From the NCBI GenBank assembly GCA_963718065.1, contig CAVQYE010000009.1, positions 1-64,000 on the forward strand: a DNA stretch of 64,000 nucleotides. The letters are read 5' to 3'. This DNA comes from CAVPGP01 sp963718065. GTDB lineage: Bacteria; Actinomycetota; Thermoleophilia; Gaiellales; Gaiellaceae. Position numbers and translations under genes: made by a program. Shown piece by piece: positions 18,469 through 28,296 of this stretch (within the stretch, counting starts at the first letter, position 1; each line of letters starts with the position of its first letter). The notes below the pieces were generated by a model, which ran no database searches, was not told the DNA's origin, and saw only the letters and a program-made list of their open reading frames with translations.

Positions 18469-21102
18469 CTAGCCGCCGGCGACCACGTAGTCGCCGGCGC
18501 CGGTCTCGGCGAGGACCGCCTGTGCCGCCGCCAGGCGGGCGACGGGCACCCGGTAGGGCGAGCAGGAGACGTAGTTCAGGCCGAGCTCGTGGCAGAACGT
18601 GATCGAGGCGGGATCGCCGCCGTGCTCGCCGCAGATGCCGATCGTCAGCTCGGCGTTCGCCGACCTGCCGTGCTCGACGGCGATGCGCATCAGCTCACCG
18701 ACTCCTTCACGGTCGAGCGTTGCGAAGGGATCGTGCTCGAGGATGCCGTCCTCGAGATAGTGCGTGAGGAACTTCCCCTCCGCGTCGTCGCGCGAGAACC
18801 CGAGCGCGGTCTGCGTCAGGTCGTTCGTGCCGAAGGAGAAGAAGTCGGCGTGAGCAGCGATCTCGTCCGCCCGGATGCACGCCCGCGGCAGCTCGATCAT
18901 CGTGCCGACGAGGTAGGGGAGATCGACGCCCTCCTCGACTGCGACGCGGACAGTGAGCTCCCTGAGCCGGTGCAGCTCCTCGGCGAAGGCGACGAGCGGG
19001 TGCATGATCTCGACGTGTGGCGTCTGGCCGGTGCGCTCGCGTACCGCCAGGGCGGCGCGGACGATTGCGCGGACCTGCATCTCGTAGATCTCGGGCCACT
19101 GGAGGCCGAGCCGGCAACCGCGCGTGCCGAGCATCGGATTGGCCTCTTGCAGCGCCTTGATCCGCTCCCGCATGCGCTCGTCGGTGGCGTCCTCGAGCGA
19201 GGGGAGGAACTCGTGCAGCGGCGGGTCGAGCAACCGGATCGTCACCGGCAGGCCCGCCATTGCCTCGAAGATCCCTTCGAAGTCGCTCTGCTGGAAGGGC
19301 AGGAGGCGATCGAGCGCGGCACGGCGCCCGGCCTCGTCGTCGGCGAGGATCATCTCCTGGACGACGGGCAGGCGCTCGTCGCCGAAGAACATGTGCTCCG
19401 TGCGGCAGAGGCCGATCCCCTGGGCTCCGAGCTCGCGTGCCTTGATCGCGTCGGCGGGCGTGTCCGCGTTCGCGTGCACCTCGAGCCGCCGGACGTCGTC
19501 CGCCCAGCTGAGCAGGGTCTCGAAGTCCTCGTCGATGCGTGCCGGCAGGAGCTCGACGGGCCCGATGATGACGCTGCCGGAGCTGCCGTCGAGGGTGAGC
19601 ACGTCGCCTTCCCGAACCTCGTGGCCGTCGATCGTCGCGATGCGGCGCTCGAGGTCGATGGTGAGTGCGGCGCAGCCGGCGACGCAGGGCTTGCCCATTC
19701 CGCGGGCGACGAGCGCCGCGTGAGAGGCGATGCCGCCGTGTGCCGTCAGGATGCCGCGTGCCGCGACGAGACCGTGGATGTCGTCCGGGCTCGTCTCCCA
19801 GCGGACGAGGATCACGTCCTCGCCGGCGGCTCCGCGCTCCGCCGCCGTGTCGGCGTCGAAGACGGCCGTTCCGGATGCGGCGCCCGGCGAGGCGGCGAGC
19901 CCGTGGGCGACGACGTCGGCCGGAGCGTCAGGATCGAGCCTCGGATGCAGCAGGTGGTCGAGCTGGATCGGGTCGATCCTCCCGAGCGCTCCGGCGCGGT
20001 CGATCAGCCCTTCGCGCGCCATCTCGACTGCGGCTCGGACTGCGGCCGCCGCCGTGCGCTTCGCCGAGCGAGTCTGCAGCAGGTAGAGGCGGCCCTCCTC
20101 GACGGTGAACTCGACGTCCTGCACGTCCTTGAAGTGGCTCTCGAGCTTCGCGACCGTGCTCTCGAGCTCGACGAAGGCGGCCGGGAACGTCTCGCGCATC
20201 TGCTCGAGCGGAACCGGTGACCGGGTTCCGGCCACGACGTCCTCGCCCTGCGCGTTCGTGAGGAACTCGCCGAAGAGGCCGCGCTTGCCGGTTGAGGGGT
20301 CGCGGCTGAAGCAGACGCCGGTGCCGCTCCCTTCGCCCTTGTTGCCGAACACCATCTGCATGATGTTCACAGCGGTGCCGAGGTCGTCCGGAATCTCGTA
20401 GGTCTTGCGGTACACCCGTGCGCGCGGCGAGTTCCACGACTCGAAGACCGCGTGGACGGCGCGGAGCAGCTGCTCGTGCGCGTCCTGTGGGAAGGGCCGA
20501 CCGGCCGCGACCTCGTAGAGCTTCTTGTAGCGCCCGATCAGCACGCCCAGGTCGGTCGCCGTCAGCTCGGAGTCGTCCTGGACGCTGCGCTCGAACTTGA
20601 GGTGCTCGAGCTCGTGCTCGAAGAGGTGCGAGTCGATTCCCTCGACGACCTCGCCGTACATCTGGATCAGCCGGCGGTAGGAGTCGGTCGCGAACCGCAG
20701 GTTGCCCGTGCTCGCCGCGAGGCCGAGGACGGCTGCGTCCGAGAGGCCGAGATCGAGGACCGAGTCCATCATCCCGGGCATCGAGATCGCCGCGCCGGAG
20801 CGGACCGAGACGAGCAGCGGGCGGTCGGCGTCGCCGAAGATCGTGCCCGTCCGCTCCTCGAGCTCGCCGATCTCCCGCGCGATCTCGTCCTCGAGCCCAA
20901 CCGGGTCGCCGCCGGCCTCGAGGTACGCGCGACAGGCGTCGGTCGTGATCGTGAAGCCGGGTGGAACCGGGATGCCGAGCTGGGCCATCTCGGCGAGGCC
21001 GGCGCCCTTGCCGCCGAGCAACTCGCGTCCGCCGGGGGCGGGCTCGTCGAATGAGTAAGCCAGCCTGACGGCGGACTTCGTGATGTTCGGCAGCGTCTTC
21101 AT
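18469..21102 (-). CDS. ppdK: Pyruvate, phosphate dikinase
   Basis: 877 residues, full length. ATP-grasp N-terminus RELLGGKGAGLAEMAQLGIPV; swivelling domain with catalytic His (about residue 455) in GGIASHAALVARGMGKPCV; C-terminal PEP/pyruvate barrel with LCRTEHMFF, GTMIELPRACI and SFGTNDLTQTALGFSRDD. It interconverts pyruvate, ATP and Pi with PEP, AMP and PPi. With the PEP carboxylase at 46.8 kb it can supply C4 acids. ATG 21102 is used because GAGAGGAG precedes it; a longer frame to 21180 lacks a site. It is divergent from the CBS gene. Confidence 0.97.
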   Translation of the reverse strand: MKTLPNITKSAVRLAYSFDEPAPGGRELLGGKGAGLAEMAQLGIPVPPGFTITTDACRAYLEAGGDPVGLEDEIAREIGELEERTGTIFGDADRPLLVSVRSGAAISMPGMMDSVLDLGLSDAAVLGLAASTGNLRFATDSYRRLIQMYGEVVEGIDSHLFEHELEHLKFERSVQDDSELTATDLGVLIGRYKKLYEVAAGRPFPQDAHEQLLRAVHAVFESWNSPRARVYRKTYEIPDDLGTAVNIMQMVFGNKGEGSGTGVCFSRDPSTGKRGLFGEFLTNAQGEDVVAGTRSPVPLEQMRETFPAAFVELESTVAKLESHFKDVQDVEFTVEEGRLYLLQTRSAKRTAAAAVRAAVEMAREGLIDRAGALGRIDPIQLDHLLHPRLDPDAPADVVAHGLAASPGAASGTAVFDADTAAERGAAGEDVILVRWETSPDDIHGLVAARGILTAHGGIASHAALVARGMGKPCVAGCAALTIDLERRIATIDGHEVREGDVLTLDGSSGSVIIGPVELLPARIDEDFETLLSWADDVRRLEVHANADTPADAIKARELGAQGIGLCRTEHMFFGDERLPVVQEMILADDEAGRRAALDRLLPFQQSDFEGIFEAMAGLPVTIRLLDPPLHEFLPSLEDATDERMRERIKALQEANPMLGTRGCRLGLQWPEIYEMQVRAIVRAALAVRERTGQTPHVEIMHPLVAFAEELHRLRELTVRVAVEEGVDLPYLVGTMIELPRACIRADEIAAHADFFSFGTNDLTQTALGFSRDDAEGKFLTHYLEDGILEHDPFATLDREGVGELMRIAVEHGRSANAELTIGICGEHGGDPASITFCHELGLNYVSCSPYRVPVARLAAAQAVLAETGAGDYVVAGG

Positions 21103-21259
21103 AGCGGCAACTCCTCTCGCGGGGTTCATGGGATGAACTTCCCCCGCTGGAGCGAGGCGCGGCATCGGGAAATCGCGCAAAGCCAGTCAGTGGCAGCCCT
21201 GATGGCACAAGGCCGGGTCAGCAGCATGCTGAGTTCACTGACGCACAAGGAGGATCACG

Positions 21260-21754
21260 ATGGCCCCCACTCAGCACGCACGTCCAGACAGTCGTATGCA
21301 GGCCTCGCCGGCGATGTTTCCGGCTCTCGGCGGCCTCCGCGTCAGCGACGCCATGCATGCGGGCCTGATCTCTTGCTCGTGCGACACGACGTTGCGGACG
21401 GTCGCGGAGATGATGGCGACCTATCGCGTGCATGCGGTCCTCGTCACGGCTCGCGACGAGGACGAGCTTCCCATCGGACGGCTCTGGGGCGTCGTCTCGG
21501 ACAGCGACCTCCTGCGGGCAACCGAGACCGGCGACCTCGACCAGCAGACGGTGCGCGGCATCGCTGCGACGCCGGCTCTCACGATCCGCGCCAGCGCGGA
21601 GCTCGCGCGTGCGGCTCAGCTCATGGTCGAGCATGAGATCTCGCACCTGATCGTGGTCGAGTCCGATTCGGCGACACCGCTTGGTGTGATCTCGACTCTC
21701 GACATCGCGCGGGCACTCGCAGACGTACCTGCGCCGCGCCCGGCGCACCAGTGA
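21260..21754 (+). CDS. CBS-domain protein
   Basis: 164 residues with a Bateman pair: CBS1 about 29-90 (VSDAMHAGLISCSCDTTLRTV ... GVVSDSDLLRATE) and CBS2 about 100-155 (AATPALTIRASAELARAAQLM ... GVISTLDIARAL). Such stand-alone modules bind adenine nucleotides and act as energy sensors. AAGGAGGA at 21248-21255 gives the start. It overlaps the next gene by 4 bases (GTGA), so it is co-translated with the HAD protein. Confidence 0.9.
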   Translation: MAPTQHARPDSRMQASPAMFPALGGLRVSDAMHAGLISCSCDTTLRTVAEMMATYRVHAVLVTARDEDELPIGRLWGVVSDSDLLRATETGDLDQQTVRGIAATPALTIRASAELARAAQLMVEHEISHLIVVESDSATPLGVISTLDIARALADVPAPRPAHQ

Positions 21755-22845
21755 CGACCCTCGCTGCCCCGAGTCTTCGTCAGACTTCGTCGGGCCGAGT
21801 GCCCGGGCGCGCAACGCAACCGACGGTGGCTCGAGAGAGCGCCGAGCCCAGTCCCGTGCCGCCTCCGCAGAGGCTCGAGTTGGACACGGTCTCTTCGCGC
21901 TGGCAATTGGCACTCGACGCCGCACAGCACGCGCTGAAGGTCGATGCACTCCCCGATGCAGAGCTGAGCCGACGACGACGCGAGCTGACACGGGAGCGAC
22001 AGGAGACCGCCGTCGAGCTCGCGCGGCTGGCCCGGGTCACCGGCGTCGAGCCGGCGCCGTGGCTCTCACCGACGCCGCTGAACATGCGAAAGCTCGGCTT
22101 GCCTGCCGACACGAAAGCGTGTCTCTTCGACCTCGACGGCGTGCTCACCAACAGCGCGCTCCTGCACGCGTGGGCCTGGGCCGAGGCGTTTGACCAGTTC
22201 CTGCAACGGCTTGCCGATCGAGCCGGTTGGCACTTCATCCCGTTCGACCGCGACGCCGATTACCGCCTCTACATCGACGGCCGGGCGCGGCTCGAGGGCG
22301 TCCACACCTTCCTGGGAAGCCGTGGCATCCGGCTGTCCGAGGGACGACCCGACGATCCGGCGGAGGCCGAGACCGCGCACGGCCTCGCGAAGCGCAAGAG
22401 CGAGGCGCTGGCACGCGGTCTGCACCAGCGCGGCGTGACGGCTCTGCCCGGAGCGCGGCGCTATCTCGAGGCTGCCGGGCACGCGGGCCTCAAGCGGGCG
22501 GTCGTCTCCGCCAGTGCCAGCACCGTGCGGATGCTCGCGCTGGCCGGCCTGGCGCCGCTGGTGGAGGAGCGCTTGGACGCCGAGGTCATCCATGCCGAGG
22601 GGCTCCGCTCTCGCCCGGCTCCGGACATGCTGCTGGCTGTCTGCCGGCGCCTCGGCGTCGAGCCGGCGGAGGCCGTCACCTTCACGAGCACCCCGGCCGG
22701 TCTCGCGGCGGGCAACGCAGCCGGACTGGTCGTCATCGGCGTGGGTGACGACGCGCAGGCCGAGCTCCTCGAAGGGTTCGGCGCCGAGCATGTCGTCCCG
22801 TCCGTTGTGGCGCTGCTCGATCGCCAGCTCGTCGCCTTGCGGTGA
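21751..22845 (+). CDS. HAD-family beta-phosphoglucomutase-like protein with N-terminal extension
   Basis: 364 residues. The HAD core begins only at about residue 127 with motif I CLFDLDGVLTNSALLHAWAW. Motif II is VVSASASTVRMLALAGLAPL, and the later loop is RPAPDMLLAVCRRLGVEPAEAV. The cap segment, with the residues DYRLYIDGRARLEGVHTFL, is typical of beta-phosphoglucomutase-type HAD proteins. The first 125 residues are proline/arginine-rich followed by a predicted helical segment (ALDAAQHALKVDALPDAEL) and have no recognised family. GTG start overlaps the CBS gene stop. Substrate may be a sugar phosphate; unproven. Confidence 0.85.
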   Translation: MTTLAAPSLRQTSSGRVPGRATQPTVARESAEPSPVPPPQRLELDTVSSRWQLALDAAQHALKVDALPDAELSRRRRELTRERQETAVELARLARVTGVEPAPWLSPTPLNMRKLGLPADTKACLFDLDGVLTNSALLHAWAWAEAFDQFLQRLADRAGWHFIPFDRDADYRLYIDGRARLEGVHTFLGSRGIRLSEGRPDDPAEAETAHGLAKRKSEALARGLHQRGVTALPGARRYLEAAGHAGLKRAVVSASASTVRMLALAGLAPLVEERLDAEVIHAEGLRSRPAPDMLLAVCRRLGVEPAEAVTFTSTPAGLAAGNAAGLVVIGVGDDAQAELLEGFGAEHVVPSVVALLDRQLVALR

Positions 22846-22955
22846 ATCCGCAGTCGGTGCGCGGAGATCCCGCGTGCGCGCTGTGGGGAAGCCAGACGCG
22901 CGCCGATCTACGCGCCCTTACCTTCGTTTGAAGCCCCGACGAAGGAGATTTCGCA

Positions 22956-24155
22956 ATGAGTAGTGCCCCGTACGCACCGAAGCAGACCGGCCGCCGGGCC
23001 TCCGTTGAGTACCGCTCGACGGAGGCGCACCCACTCCTGAGCGTCGTCGCGATGCTGCTCGGGTTGCTCGTCGCGGTCCTCGCCGTCTTCGTGTTGCTCA
23101 TGTGGGCCGACTCGAACGACGCCAAGAACTCCGCCGCGAACGCCGCTGCTCAGGTTTCCGCGAGCACCGGCGGCCAGTCGATGCCGGGCATGCCGGCCAC
23201 GGGCTCCGCCACCGGCACCGACCTGGGTGCGCTGACGAGCTACGCCGGAGCCGCTCCGGACAATGCCGACGCCATCGCAGCCGCGCACAAGCCGTACTCC
23301 GCCGCGATGCCGGCGGCGATCGCCGGCGAGGTCGCCGACGTGCACCTCGTCCTGAAGGACATCACGATCCAGGTCGCGCCGGGCGTCAAGTACAGCGCCT
23401 GGGCCTGGGCGGGTGGAGCTCCCGGCCCGGTGATCCACGTCCGGCAGGGGCAGCTCGTCAAGATCACGCTCACGAACGACGGTGCGATCGCGCACTCGGT
23501 GGACTTCCACGCGGCACGAGTGGCGCCGAACAAGGCGTTCGCCGACGTCAAGCCGGGCGAGTCGGTGAGCTACACCTTCCGCGCCAACGATCCGGGCGTC
23601 TTCATGTACCACTGCGGCACCAAGCCGGTGCTGATGCACATCGCCAACGGGATGTACGGCGCGATCGTCGTCGAGCCCCCGGCCGGCGTGCTGCCGAAGG
23701 CCGACCGCGAGTACGTGCTGGTCGCCAGCGAGTGGTACCTGAACTCGGACGGCCTCAGCAAGCCCGCACAGTTCGACATGGCCAAGGCACATGCGCGCAT
23801 CCCCGACTGGATGACGTTCAACGGCTACTCCGGGCAGTACGTCAAGCATCCGCTGACGGCAAACCCCGGCGAGACCGTTCGCTTCTGGGTCGTGGACGCG
23901 GGCCCGTCGATCGACACCGACTTCCACATCGTCGGCACGCTGCTGAACCGCGCCTGGGTGAACGCTGCGCTGACGAACCCGCCGCAGGAGAACGTCCAGA
24001 CGGTCGCCGTGCCCGCGGGCGGCGGCGCCGTGTTCGACGTCAAGATCGACGTACCAGGCCTCTATCCGTTCGTGTCACATGCATTTGCCGCAGTCGACCA
24101 GGGGCAGGTCGGGCTGCTGAACGTGGGCAACGTGCCCGGCACGATGACGCACTGA
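22956..24155 (+). CDS. Membrane-anchored two-domain cupredoxin, NirK-like
   Basis: 399 residues: membrane segment about 26-50 (LLSVVAMLLGLLVAVLAVFVL), a low-complexity linker with SMPGMPATG, then two cupredoxin domains. Domain 1 carries HSVDFHAARVAPNKAF and GVFMYHCGTKPVLMHIANGM, giving His, Cys, His and Met for type 1 copper and His for type 2. Domain 2 contributes YPFVSHAFAAVDQGQ. The layout is that of copper nitrite reductase (NO-forming) and close multicopper oxidases. No other denitrification gene is nearby. GAAGGAG precedes the ATG. Function as nitrite reductase is plausible but not certain. Confidence 0.85.
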   Translation: MSSAPYAPKQTGRRASVEYRSTEAHPLLSVVAMLLGLLVAVLAVFVLLMWADSNDAKNSAANAAAQVSASTGGQSMPGMPATGSATGTDLGALTSYAGAAPDNADAIAAAHKPYSAAMPAAIAGEVADVHLVLKDITIQVAPGVKYSAWAWAGGAPGPVIHVRQGQLVKITLTNDGAIAHSVDFHAARVAPNKAFADVKPGESVSYTFRANDPGVFMYHCGTKPVLMHIANGMYGAIVVEPPAGVLPKADREYVLVASEWYLNSDGLSKPAQFDMAKAHARIPDWMTFNGYSGQYVKHPLTANPGETVRFWVVDAGPSIDTDFHIVGTLLNRAWVNAALTNPPQENVQTVAVPAGGGAVFDVKIDVPGLYPFVSHAFAAVDQGQVGLLNVGNVPGTMTH

Positions 24156-24186
24156 TCCGAGAAGACTCAACCGCGTTCGACCGCAG

Positions 24187-24211
24187 AAGGCCACCGCAAG
24201 GTGGCCTTTCT
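24187..24211 (+). terminator. Intrinsic terminator after the NirK-like gene
   Basis: Stem AAGGCCACC / GGTGGCCTT closed by a GCAA tetraloop, followed by TTTCT. It lies 31 bases past the stop at 24155. Confidence 0.8.
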
Positions 24212-24399
24212 GTCAGAGCTATCCGGGCGCCGTTGACACAGGGCATGCCGCCGTGGGATAAGGGAGCACGACTGGTGACGAGGGGGCCCTGTGCCGTGTT
24301 ACGCCTCAATTCGTTGCTGCGGCACCCGTGAGCGGCCATGCGCCCGTTCGACTCGCGTGACCCCGCGCGCCGCCGATCGTCGTCTCGTGGCCGGAAGGA

Positions 24400-27300
24400 G
24401 TGGCCGTCCCGCGCCGCCGGCAATCAGCTAGGCGGAGCGTCGTCCCGGCGGACGCCCTTCGCTTCGCCGCAGGCTGGCGCCTCGTCGCGGCGGTCGACGA
24501 GGCTGGGGCCGCGGAAGCGCGGGCCGAGCTCGACTCGATCCACGTCGACATCGTCCGCGCGGTCGACCTGGTGTCGCTCTCGATCGACGCCGTCGGTTGC
24601 GAGCTCCTGGCCGGGGGCGACGCGCCGCCGGTGTTGCGCCCGCTACAGGGGAGAGAGGCACGGCTCGTCGTCGGCTTCCCGTACCAGCACCTCGGCGAGG
24701 CGGCGATCTACGAGTCGCCTGCCCCGGAGGTGAACGACCAGGGCACGCTCAAGCCCCCGCCGGTGAAGCCGAAGGTGCCCGACGGCGAGGGCGTGCGGCC
24801 CGTCCCGCCGATCGAAGTGCGCCCGGCCCGGTCGAGCCGGCTCGTCTTCGCGGTCCCCGCCGACGAGACGATCGAGTTTTCGAGCGCTGGGATCCTGGCC
24901 GCGATGGGGAGGCTCGACGCTGGTCGTCCATCCGCTGGCACTACCGGGCGACAGGCCGACGACCGGCTCGCTCGGCGACGCGCCGTTGATCTTCCTGCCG
25001 GGCGGCCTCGTCGCGCATCTGGAAGTCGCCGGCCCGATGATCGCGAAGGCCAGACGGCGCATGGCGCTACCCGACACCTCGCAACGGCCGCCGGCCTCGC
25101 GTTCCAGGCCCGTGAGCTTCGCCGCGCCCGCACAGCGCTCGAGGCGCAGACGGGCGTCGCGGTGAGCCGGGCGCTGACGGGCGATCCGCAGAGCGCGTGC
25201 CCGAGCTCTCGATCGGCGACTCGACGTGGGCGCGCGGCCGTTCTTCGGAATCGGCGGTCTCGTCATCGAGCCCTGGCCCACTGCCACGTCGCCAGGTCGA
25301 CGCTCAGCCGCCGTCCGACGGCATCCGAGACGTCGATCGAGGCGCCCGTTCCGGCTCGTCATCTCACCGAGCAGCGAGGGCACGCTGGGCGCATGCGACA
25401 GACCCCGTGCCCGGCCGCCGACGAGCCGCATCACGTCGAGCTCTGGCACAGCCGGCTCGGGACCGCCGGGCAAGAACCCGGACGGAACACCGGGCGTCGA
25501 CGAGCTGAACGACCAGCGCCGGGTGTCCGGGCGTCTGGGCGCGCGACCGCGAGATCTCGGCTCGCCGATTGGCACGACGACCAAGCAGAACCTCGGCCAC
25601 GACGACGTCCCGTTCCGGATGTCGCTCGACCCGGCCGACCGGAACATGCTCGTGCGCCAGACATCCGAGACCTGGCTGGGGAGCGCACGACCCGCCGATC
25701 GCGCCGGTGCCGGTCGCGGCCGGCGACCTCTGGCTGTCGCGCGCTCGGCGCGTGGCTCGACCTGCACGGCGCGTGGAACGACGAAGCCGTACTCGCAGGT
25801 CGGCATGACGTCGATGCTGGCCTGGGACGAGGTCGCGCCGATGGGCCGCGACCAGTACGTCCGCGTCGTCTACCCCGGCTACCTGTACCCGTTCGGCCAT
25901 CAGGCGCGCTCGGTGAAGGTGACGGAGCGCAAGATGAAGCAGCGTCTCGCCGTCGCTGGCCGGCCTCTACCAGCGCAAGTTCCTCGTGATCGGCGAGCCG
26001 CTCCGTACGTACTCGCGACACGCACGACTTCCCGTTCATCCAGGTCGGCGATCCGGCCGCTCGTCACCCCACGCTGGACGATCCCGGGCCCAACGGCTCC
26101 GGACACGCTTCTTCTGGCCCAAGATCGGCGGCCAGCTCTTCCGGTTCGTCCTCGACGCGCTCGATCACGACAGCCGCCCGGTGCGACTGACGGCGCCGCT
26201 GCTCTGGGTCGCGGAGGCATACCAGGAGTTCGCCCAGGTCGACGCCGGCTACGACGCCGAGCCCGAACCGCAAGATCCCTGCGCTTCGGGCAGAAGGTCG
26301 CCTTCGCGCCCGTCCACAAGGGCGGGGACACCAAGTCGAGACCGTCTCGATCTCGTTCCGCGGCAAGGCGAGCGCTCGGCGACTCGCGGCCGCACATGAC
26401 CCAGGCCCAGGTGTCGCTTGCCGGCGGTTCAGCAGCTGTCGGCGTCGGCCCGGTGCCGATCACCTACCACGCCCACTACCGCTCAGGCGGGTTCACGGAT
26501 CGACCAACACGGGCGAGCTCTGGGCGGCGGTGCTCTCTCGACCCGGCCGCTGGCGAGCTGCCGGCTCGGATGACCTGATCGCGCTGCCGCAGCTGAAATT
26601 CGGTGCAGCAGCCCGACGGCCGGCAGCGACAAGGCCGGCGGCTTCTTCTCGCCCGACCTGCCGATCCGCGGGCTGTCGCGGCTCTCGGGCACCGTCGGCG
26701 ATCTCGCCGGCATGGCGACGCAGAAGTTCGACCCGAAGCAGTTCCTCAAGGGCGCGGTCCCGAAGCTCTTCGGGATCGTCGACCTCGTCGACCTCGTCGA
26801 GGCGGTCACCGGGCGAGCCGCTGAAGACGCCCGACCGTCGTCTCCGAGGCGCTCGACCGCATCGAAGGGTTCCTCGCCGACCTCCAGCGGCCAAGGCCGC
26901 GGCGCAGAGCGCGGTCGCCGAGGCGAACAAGCTGGTCGCCCGCGCCGCGCTCGAAGACGGCGCAGCTCCAGAACGAGGCGCAGGCGGCCCTGACCGACGC
27001 CAAGGCGGTCGAGACGAAGGTCGTGAAGGCGGTCGACGACTTCGTCGCGCTGCTCGGCACGCTGCACGACAAGGAGAAGGCCGGCGGTGGAGGCGAAGGC
27101 CGTCGCCGCCGACTCGACGCATGCGCAGAGCGCTGCACCGACCTCCAGCAGCTCGGCCCGAAGCTGCCGCCGTTCTTCCGCAGAACCAGATTGCGACGCT
27201 GACGAAGGTGCTGCAGGAGGTACTGGCCGCCGCCGACCTGGTCGAGGATCTCTACCGGTTCCTGAACGGGTTCGACCCGTCGAGCGTGCAGGCCCGGTTC

Positions 27301-28293
27301 CACTTCGAGTGGCGGCCGAAGCTGACGTCCGTGGCCCTCCGCCGACCAAGCCCGATCCTCAGCGTCAAGCCCGACAGCCTGCGTGCTGGCGGTCGACGGC
27401 CGCGCCAGCGGCAAGGGCGAGATGGGCGTCGACGTGCTGGCCGAGATCCGCGACTTCGAGCTCGACCTCGTCGGCAAGGAGAAGCTCGTCCGGATCGCGT
27501 TCGACCACCTGTCGTTCAAGGCCGGCTCGTCCGGCAAGGCCGAGGTCGACGTCGTCATTCAGAAGAACGAGTTCGTCGGGATCCTCAGCTTCGTCGAGGC
27601 GATGAAGGAAATGATCCCGTTCGACGGCTTCTCGGACCCGCCGTTCCTCGACGTCAGCCCGCAAGGGCTCACGGCCGGCTTCACGCTCAGGCGCTGCCGA
27701 ACGTCTCGATCGGCGTCTTCACGCTCGCCAACATCTCGCTCGGCGCCGACGTGCAGGTGCCGTTCCTCGGCAAGACGACCTCGGTCGGGTTCAACTTCTG
27801 CACGCGCGAGCGGCCCTTCACGCTCGCCGTGGTCTTCCTCGGCGGCGGCGGTTGGTTCGGGCTCCGCATCGGGCCGGACAAGCTGCAGGTGCTCGAGCTC
27901 GGTCTCGAGGCCGGCGCCTGCCTGTCAGTCGACCTCGGCGTCGCCTCCGGCTCGATCTCGGCCATGATCGGCATCTACATCCGGCTGGAGGGCGACAAGG
28001 GCTCGCTCACCGGCTACTTCCGGCTGCGCGGCGAGGTCGACGTCCTCGGCCTCATCTCGGCGTCGATCGAGCTCTATCTGGAGCTGCACTACGAGTTCGA
28101 CACGGGGAAGATGGTCGGCCGGGCGACGATCACCGTTCAGATCAAGGTCTTCGTCTTCTCCGGCTCGGTGCAGATCAGCGCCGAGCGGAAGTTCGCCGGC
28201 TCGAACGGCGATCCGAGCTTCCTGCAGGTGATGGGGGCCGAGTCGGGGAGCTCCCCGGCCTGGTCCGAATACTGTCTCGCGTTCGCGGCCTGA
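24400..28293 (+). CDS. Giant protein of unknown function, cassette gene A (frameshifted)
   Basis: About 1,300 residues when reading frames are stitched; I do not recognise a named family. Clean stretches: LVVGFPYQHLGEAAIYESP near the N-terminus; FRLVISPSSEGT and HHVELWHSRLGTAG; FRMSLDPADRNMLVRQTS; MGRDQYVRVVYPGYLYPFGH (25,841-25,900); FFWPKIGGQLFRFVLDALDH and RPVRLTAPLLWVAEAYQEFA; SPDLPIRGLSRLSGTVGDLA; a helical KAAAQSAVAEANKLVARAAL part; and a C-terminal 350 residues of regular beta-strands (SIGVFTLANISLGADVQVPF ... GWFGLRIGPDKLQVLELGLE). No signal peptide. Frame changes are frequent from 24,915 to 27,690 and absent after. The start is uncertain (GTG 24400 or ATG 24338). It is three bases from gene B. 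Confidence 0.7.
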
Positions 28294-28296
28294 GCG

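Noticed and set aside
24338..28293. Several separate small genes between 24.3 and 27.7 kb
   Set aside because: Adjacent fragments in different frames join into one continuous protein by single-base corrections, so they are pieces of one giant gene.
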